Shown: piece by piece, positions 33,389-36,812 of the stretch
How positions within the stretch are numbered: the stretch's first letter is position 1
Layout of the letters: the number at the start of each line of letters is the position of its first letter
NCBI GenBank assembly: GCA_030601845.1
Contig: JAUWAY010000024.1
Span: 1 to 36,812 of the forward strand
Source of the DNA: Phycisphaerae bacterium
GTDB taxonomy: Bacteria; Planctomycetota; Phycisphaerae; Sedimentisphaerales; Anaerobacaceae
DNA length: 36,812 nucleotides
Direction of reading: 5' to 3'
Translations under genes and position numbers: made by a program
The notes under the pieces: generated by a model
The model's database searches: none
Seen by the model: the letters and a program-made list of their open reading frames with translations, nothing else
What the model was told of the DNA's origin: nothing

Positions 33389-34189
33389 ATGAAGAAGAAA
33401 GGAATTTTACTAATTGCCGTAATCTTGTTGAGCACGGCGCCTCTGGCCCAGGCCCAGGAAGGCCAGCTAAGTGGAACTATCGATGTGACCTATCTTAGCA
33501 GCTACATCTGGCGTGGCTTTGAGATGTATCCAGGCAACGACGGCGCGATCCAAGCCAGTATCGACATGGATTTTTATGGTACAGGACTTGGCGCAAAAAT
33601 TCTTAGTTCAAAGTCACCTGAACCCGGGAACGTAAATCGCGAGGAGATGGACTTCACATTATATTACGGCAACAGCATCTCTGAGGGCGAAACCTACGCC
33701 ACTGATTTCAAGATTGGTTGGGTCTATTATAACCACCCGGATGAACCCGCAAGAGTTCGAGATATGCAGGAACTCTTTGCAGCTCTTTCCTGGCCGGAAA
33801 TCTGCCCGGCAGGCATCGTTCCCAGCTACACCATCGTTTGTATGTGGCCGTCCGTAAGCGGCTCCGGCGTCAGTACCAATGGTGGCTGGATGCATATCCT
33901 CGGGCTTGGTTATGACTGGACGGTATCGGGCCTGACACCGGAAACCCCGGAGCAGACCATCCATCTGTCCGTAGAGGCAGTCTATAACGATGGCGCCGCT
34001 CCTGGTGCAGTAGGTGCTATAGTTGTGGACCACGACTGGTCGCACGCTGTCCTTGGCGTCTCTACAGACTTTGAAGTCGCCGACAATCTTACCTTTACAC
34101 CAGGGCTTCACTGGCAGATATCAATGGATAACTCGGTCAACACCCAGGACGAATTCTGGGTCGGCGTGGGTTTGTCCTACAAATTCTAA
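33389..34189 (+). CDS. Outer-membrane beta-barrel protein, paralogue 1
   Basis: I chose the ATG at 33389 (AAGGAG seven bases upstream), not the upstream in-frame ATG at 33341, giving 266 residues. A signal peptide ends at AQA (residue 22). The mature part is rich in alternating hydrophobic and polar residues and in aromatic ends (TYLSSYIWRGF, SIDMDFYGTG), and ends in SYKF with a terminal phenylalanine, as barrels inserted by the Bam complex do. The motif SSYIWRG recalls TorF-type putative porins. It shares with its neighbour the blocks ICPAG, VDHDWSH and QISMD, as well as the C-terminus. Function unknown; a small porin is plausible. Confidence 0.8.
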   Translation: MKKKGILLIAVILLSTAPLAQAQEGQLSGTIDVTYLSSYIWRGFEMYPGNDGAIQASIDMDFYGTGLGAKILSSKSPEPGNVNREEMDFTLYYGNSISEGETYATDFKIGWVYYNHPDEPARVRDMQELFAALSWPEICPAGIVPSYTIVCMWPSVSGSGVSTNGGWMHILGLGYDWTVSGLTPETPEQTIHLSVEAVYNDGAAPGAVGAIVVDHDWSHAVLGVSTDFEVADNLTFTPGLHWQISMDNSVNTQDEFWVGVGLSYKF

Positions 34190-34214
34190 ACGACCAAGCA
34201 ATTTCCATGTTAGC

Positions 34215-34251
34215 AAAAAAGCCGGTCTTTAAGATTAAGACCGGCTTTTTT
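34215..34251 (+). terminator. Intrinsic terminator after barrel gene 1
   Basis: GCCGGTCTT and AAGACCGGC (9 bp) form a hairpin around TAAGATT, with a run of six A residues before and seven T residues after. It can act in both directions. Confidence 0.9.
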
Positions 34252-34468
34252 ATTCTGGGTCACAATTAAAAAGTATGAAATATGCGGGCCAATACCAGCT
34301 TTTTACCCCGTTTTTCCCACACAACCAGTGCGAAAAAATCCAAAAACCTTTTTTATTTGATTTCCATCCACATACCGGTAAGCTTTTGGTTCCTCATTAG
34401 TTTTATACGAGATAAAACTTTTTGTATAGCGTTGAAAGAAGTCAGGTAGTTTTTTTAAGGAGACAAGT

Positions 34469-35266
34469 ATGAAGAAAAAAGCAATTTTATTAGCTGTCGT
34501 AATCCTGTTGGGCACAGCGGGTCTGGTCCAGGCCCAGGAGGACAAGCTCGGTGTCGAACTCGATGTCACTTGGGTCAGTAAGTATATCTGGCACGGCTTT
34601 CCAGTTTTCGGCGACCAGCCGGCTTTTCAACCCAGCATAAATCTCGACTTATATGGGACCGGCTTCAGTATCGAAGTATGGGGCGCTTTTGCAGACGCAA
34701 GCCGTGTAACAACGTACCAGGAATTCAACTACACTTTGGCTTACGATTGCCGTGCATTTGAGGGCGCTGACTACGCAACCGATATTAGATTCAATTTCAT
34801 CTTCTATGACTTTAAGCGGTGGGGTATCGATAAACACGAGGTCGGTGCAGGATTCACCTGGCCGAATATCTGTCCTGCCGGTGTCGTCCCCGGTTATTAT
34901 TTCGGCAGCATGTGGCCAAGAAAGCACTACGGAACAGGTGACCACTACCTCCAGGGCGACGCTTCAGGATTCATCCATGTTTTCAGTCTTGCTTATGATT
35001 TGACGGTGCCGGGCTTTTTGCCCAACACTGACGAGCAGGTTCTCAACCTGATCACGGACTTAACGTACAACGATGGTTACGGTGCTCGTTACGGCGGTCC
35101 AACCGCAGACCACGACTGGTCGCACATGACCTTCGGCATCGCCACGGACGTAGCTGTTGGAGAGCTGACATTTACCCCCGCAGTCTATTATCAGATCTCG
35201 ATGGATAAGTCGGTCAATAACGATGACGAATTCTGGGCAAGCTTTGGTTTGTCCTACAAATTCTAA
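34469..35266 (+). CDS. Outer-membrane beta-barrel protein, paralogue 2
   Basis: 265 residues. The signal peptide (MKKKAILLAVVILLGTAGLV, then QA) resembles paralogue 1 and is cleaved at the same place. VSKYIWHGF replaces SSYIWRGF, and HDWSHMTFGIATDV, TFTPAVYYQISMD and the ending SYKF repeat the pattern of the first copy. AAGGAG ribosome site. The two differ in many barrel positions and in loop length, so they have diverged in function or in exposure. Probably a porin; specificity cannot be seen. Confidence 0.8.
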   Translation: MKKKAILLAVVILLGTAGLVQAQEDKLGVELDVTWVSKYIWHGFPVFGDQPAFQPSINLDLYGTGFSIEVWGAFADASRVTTYQEFNYTLAYDCRAFEGADYATDIRFNFIFYDFKRWGIDKHEVGAGFTWPNICPAGVVPGYYFGSMWPRKHYGTGDHYLQGDASGFIHVFSLAYDLTVPGFLPNTDEQVLNLITDLTYNDGYGARYGGPTADHDWSHMTFGIATDVAVGELTFTPAVYYQISMDKSVNNDDEFWASFGLSYKF

Positions 35267-35292
35267 GACGACCAGCTAACTTCTATGTTGGC

Positions 35293-35328
35293 AAAAAGGC
35301 CGGTCTTAAAAAACCGGCCTTTTTGTTT
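35293..35328 (+). terminator. Intrinsic terminator after barrel gene 2
   Basis: GGCCGGT and ACCGGCC (7 bp) around CTTAAAAA are flanked by five A and five T residues, then GTTTTA. Near-identical in design to the terminator of paralogue 1. Confidence 0.88.
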
Positions 35329-35399
35329 TACCTCGTTTAGCCGTCGCTGGCACGGCGACGCAAAAATATTCAGCCCCCCAATTTATCAAGGGTTGTTTA

Positions 35400-36404
35400 C
35401 TAAATTGCTCTGTCGGCTGCAAATCTGGCGGTCTCAATCAAGGATTTTTTAGCATCACTTTCTTTCAAGCCGGTCAATGACCCAATCGCTTTTGCGACAA
35501 ATTGCTGCGCCCGGCTGTGTGCGTATTCCAAACTGCCATAGGACCTCAGCATCTCTACCAATGCTTGTCTACCTTCCCCTTCGGCGTTCAACTTAGTTTT
35601 GAACGCAGTTTTTTCGCTCCCGTCCAGTTCTGTCAGCAAATGTATTACAGCCAGGGTCAGCTTGCTTTTGTCAACGTCGCTGCCAAGCGTTTTGCCCGTT
35701 TTGCTTTCATCGCCGATGATATCGAGCAAATCATCGGTAATTTGAAACGCAATGCCGGTATTGAGACCAAAATCAGCTAATGCCTGAGTCTGCGTTTCGT
35801 CTGCCCCGGCTAAAAGGCCGCCAAGATGACAACAACTACTAAAAAGTGCGGCACTTTTTTCGGTGATTATGTCGATATATTCTGGTTCGCTCAACTGCCA
35901 ATTTTGTCTTTGAGTTACCTGCCTCAATTCACCTTCGCAGACCCGAACCGCGGTAGCAGCAATTAAGCTCTGAAATCGCGGCTCCAACTCGGCACACATC
36001 TTAAAAACTCTGCTCAGTAAAAAATCACCTAACAAAACGGCGGATTCGTTACCCCACAAACTGTTCACAGTAGGCAGTCCCCGGCGTTTTTGCCCTCCGT
36101 CTATAACATCATCGTGCAACAGCGTGGCATTATGAATCATTTCTATAACTGCCGCGATATGGATGTGCTTATCTGTGATCTTACCGCAGGCGACACCAGC
36201 AAGCAAAACCAGCCCGGGCCGAAGCATCTTGCCACTGTTGGTATTGACATATTCTACCAATCGGCCGACAGGTTCACTACAGTCGGACAGTTGCTTATCT
36301 ATTAGTTCTTTTACCTGGTCTAACCGACCATCGATAAGACCAAAAGCACTTGATATGTCCTTATGTGCTGGTAACTGCATAGCGTTTAGATATGGCGTCA
36401 GCAC
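35400..36404 (-). CDS. Polyprenyl (trans-isoprenyl) diphosphate synthase
   Basis: 334 residues. The first aspartate-rich motif is DDVID (98-102) and the second DDLLD (223-227), both with their usual flanks (LLHDDVIDGGQKRRG, AFQITDDLLD); GNESAVLLGDFLLSR is also conserved. The enzyme extends a prenyl diphosphate with isopentenyl diphosphate, for quinone tails or lipid carriers. Chain length cannot be told with certainty. The assigned start is GTG at 36404; an ATG at 36380 (MQLPAHKD) is equally possible, since both lie in repetitive sequence with CTAAACGCTA twice. It lies 46 bp downstream of the aminotransferase gene in the same direction. Confidence 0.9.
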   Translation of the reverse strand: MLTPYLNAMQLPAHKDISSAFGLIDGRLDQVKELIDKQLSDCSEPVGRLVEYVNTNSGKMLRPGLVLLAGVACGKITDKHIHIAAVIEMIHNATLLHDDVIDGGQKRRGLPTVNSLWGNESAVLLGDFLLSRVFKMCAELEPRFQSLIAATAVRVCEGELRQVTQRQNWQLSEPEYIDIITEKSAALFSSCCHLGGLLAGADETQTQALADFGLNTGIAFQITDDLLDIIGDESKTGKTLGSDVDKSKLTLAVIHLLTELDGSEKTAFKTKLNAEGEGRQALVEMLRSYGSLEYAHSRAQQFVAKAIGSLTGLKESDAKKSLIETARFAADRAI

Positions 36405-36422
36405 GTAGCGTTTAGTTTTTTT

Positions 36423-36457
36423 CTATCCGCTATACGCTATCGACTACCCGCTATTTC
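36423..36457 (-). repeat. Five 7-bp tandem repeats at the aminotransferase stop
   Basis: On the plus strand CTATCCG, CTATACG, CTATCGA, CTACCCG and CTATTTC. The stop codon of the aminotransferase lies in the last unit. Further CTAAACGCTA copies continue towards the start of the prenyl synthase gene. Confidence 0.75.
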
Positions 36458-36812
36458 TCCTTTCCGTGGGCGTATTTGAAGAATTTCTTTCTCAGCAGGC
36501 GGGTATAAGGCCCAGGCTTGCCGTCACTGATAATCCTGCCGTCAATCTCAACGATACCAATGACCTCGGCAGCCGTCCCTGTAAGGAAAAACTCATCGCA
36601 AACGTATAAATCAAATCTCGTCAGGTTCTTTTCAACCACCTCAAGCTTCGCTTCCCTGGCTATTCTGATAACGATACCGCGAGTTATACCCCCCAGTGCA
36701 CCTGCTTCAACCGGCGGTGTATAAATCACTCCGTCTTTTACAATAAAAACGTTGTCGCCCGTCGCCTCGGCAACATATCCTTCGTGGTTATACATAATCG
36801 CTTCGGGCACAT
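36451..36812 (-). CDS. ilvE: Branched-chain amino-acid aminotransferase, C-terminal part (5' end outside the window)
   Basis: The frame is open through the right edge. AIMYNHEGYVAEATGDNVF, YTPPVEAGALGGITRGIVI and EFFLTGTAAEVIGI are the C-terminal blocks of class IV PLP aminotransferases of the IlvE group, which transfer the amino group between glutamate and the branched-chain 2-oxoacids. The PLP-lysine lies outside the window. A D-amino-acid or aminodeoxychorismate lyase relative is possible but the TGTAAEV block favours IlvE. If so, it supplies the 2-oxoacids that a VorB-type oxidoreductase would use, though they are 14 kb apart. Confidence 0.88.
   Translation of the reverse strand, partial: VPEAIMYNHEGYVAEATGDNVFIVKDGVIYTPPVEAGALGGITRGIVIRIAREAKLEVVEKNLTRFDLYVCDEFFLTGTAAEVIGIVEIDGRIISDGKPGPYTRLLRKKFFKYAHGKEK

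Larger units (their letters stand above)
33204..35330 (+). repeat. Tandem duplication of a full outer-membrane protein transcription unit
   Basis: Two units, 33204-34309 and 34310-35330, each contain a conserved leader, a beta-barrel gene and an intrinsic terminator. The leaders share TTTTTCCCACA, CAACCAG or TAACCAG, TTTATTTGATTTCCATCCA, GATAAAA, TTTTTGTATAGCGTTGAAAG and AAGGAGA-AAGT ahead of each ATG. The coding parts have diverged much more than the leaders, suggesting selection on the leader or gene conversion there. Confidence 0.75.

Noticed and set aside
34215-34251. Possible REP element shared by the two barrel genes
   Set aside because: GC hairpin with flanking A and T runs right after the stop is an ordinary terminator.

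Overview
The window looks like a chromosome segment of an anaerobic or facultative, polysaccharide-degrading planctomycete, most likely from the Phycisphaerae/Sedimentisphaerales side of the phylum. This is inferred from gene content, not from a marker-gene tree. The pointers are four Tat-exported sulfatases, an alpha-L-fucosidase, a sialate O-acetylesterase, a giant exported PQQ-propeller protein ending in a dockerin-like repeat, and a ferredoxin-dependent 2-oxoacid oxidoreductase. GC content is moderate. No rRNA, CRISPR array, transposase or complete tRNA was seen.

Layout. 1-3632 (minus): a very long exported protein with a methyltransferase-like Rossmann segment, PQQ-type beta-propeller repeats and a dockerin-like tail, cut by the left edge. 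3633-4923: a non-coding stretch, then the decayed end of an element inserted in tRNA-Arg(CCU), with two fused gene remnants, a small ORF and a 3' tRNA fragment as attachment site. 5015-9936 (plus): three consecutive sulfatases. 10009-14718 (minus): a tight run of Na+/H+ antiporter, rnpA, MerR-like regulator, MlaD-like protein and galactokinase-like GHMP kinase. 14887-16464 (minus): sialate O-acetylesterase. 16701-22990 (plus): a TlpA-like thioredoxin, then a 2-oxoacid:ferredoxin oxidoreductase locus whose four subunits are separated by two insertions: an AT-rich nuclease-like/MNT/HEPN module between delta and alpha, and a GH29 fucosidase between beta and gamma. 23193-24749: fourth sulfatase. 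24924-27218: clpX and a beta-class DNA methyltransferase. 27241-32858 (minus): L,D-transpeptidase, 5-formyl-THF cyclo-ligase, rarA, PAP2 phosphatase and a GT39-type glycosyltransferase. 33035-33143: a duplicated 5' fragment of rarA with its -10 box. 33204-35330: a tandem duplication of a whole transcription unit (leader, outer-membrane beta-barrel gene, terminator). 35400-36812 (minus): polyprenyl diphosphate synthase and the C-terminal part of a branched-chain aminotransferase.

How the parts fit. The sulfatases, fucosidase, acetylesterase and GHMP kinase suggest stripping of sulfate, fucose and acetyl groups from sulfated fucose-containing glycans or mucin-like material, then phosphorylation of a released sugar. 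The ferredoxin-linked oxidoreductase would feed 2-oxoacids (for example from amino-acid catabolism) into acyl-CoA and reduced ferredoxin. Sulfatase maturation enzymes and sugar transporters are not in the window.

The least conventional signals are non-coding. Degenerate 7-bp tandem repeats sit at the start codons of several core genes (rnpA, the ferredoxin, the gamma subunit) and at an aminotransferase stop. Palindromes of two kinds sit beside the accessory genes. The rarA promoter looks leaderless and has been copied. The three-gene nuclease-like/MNT/HEPN module, whose HEPN protein lacks the usual catalytic histidine, is the best candidate for an undescribed defence-type system.
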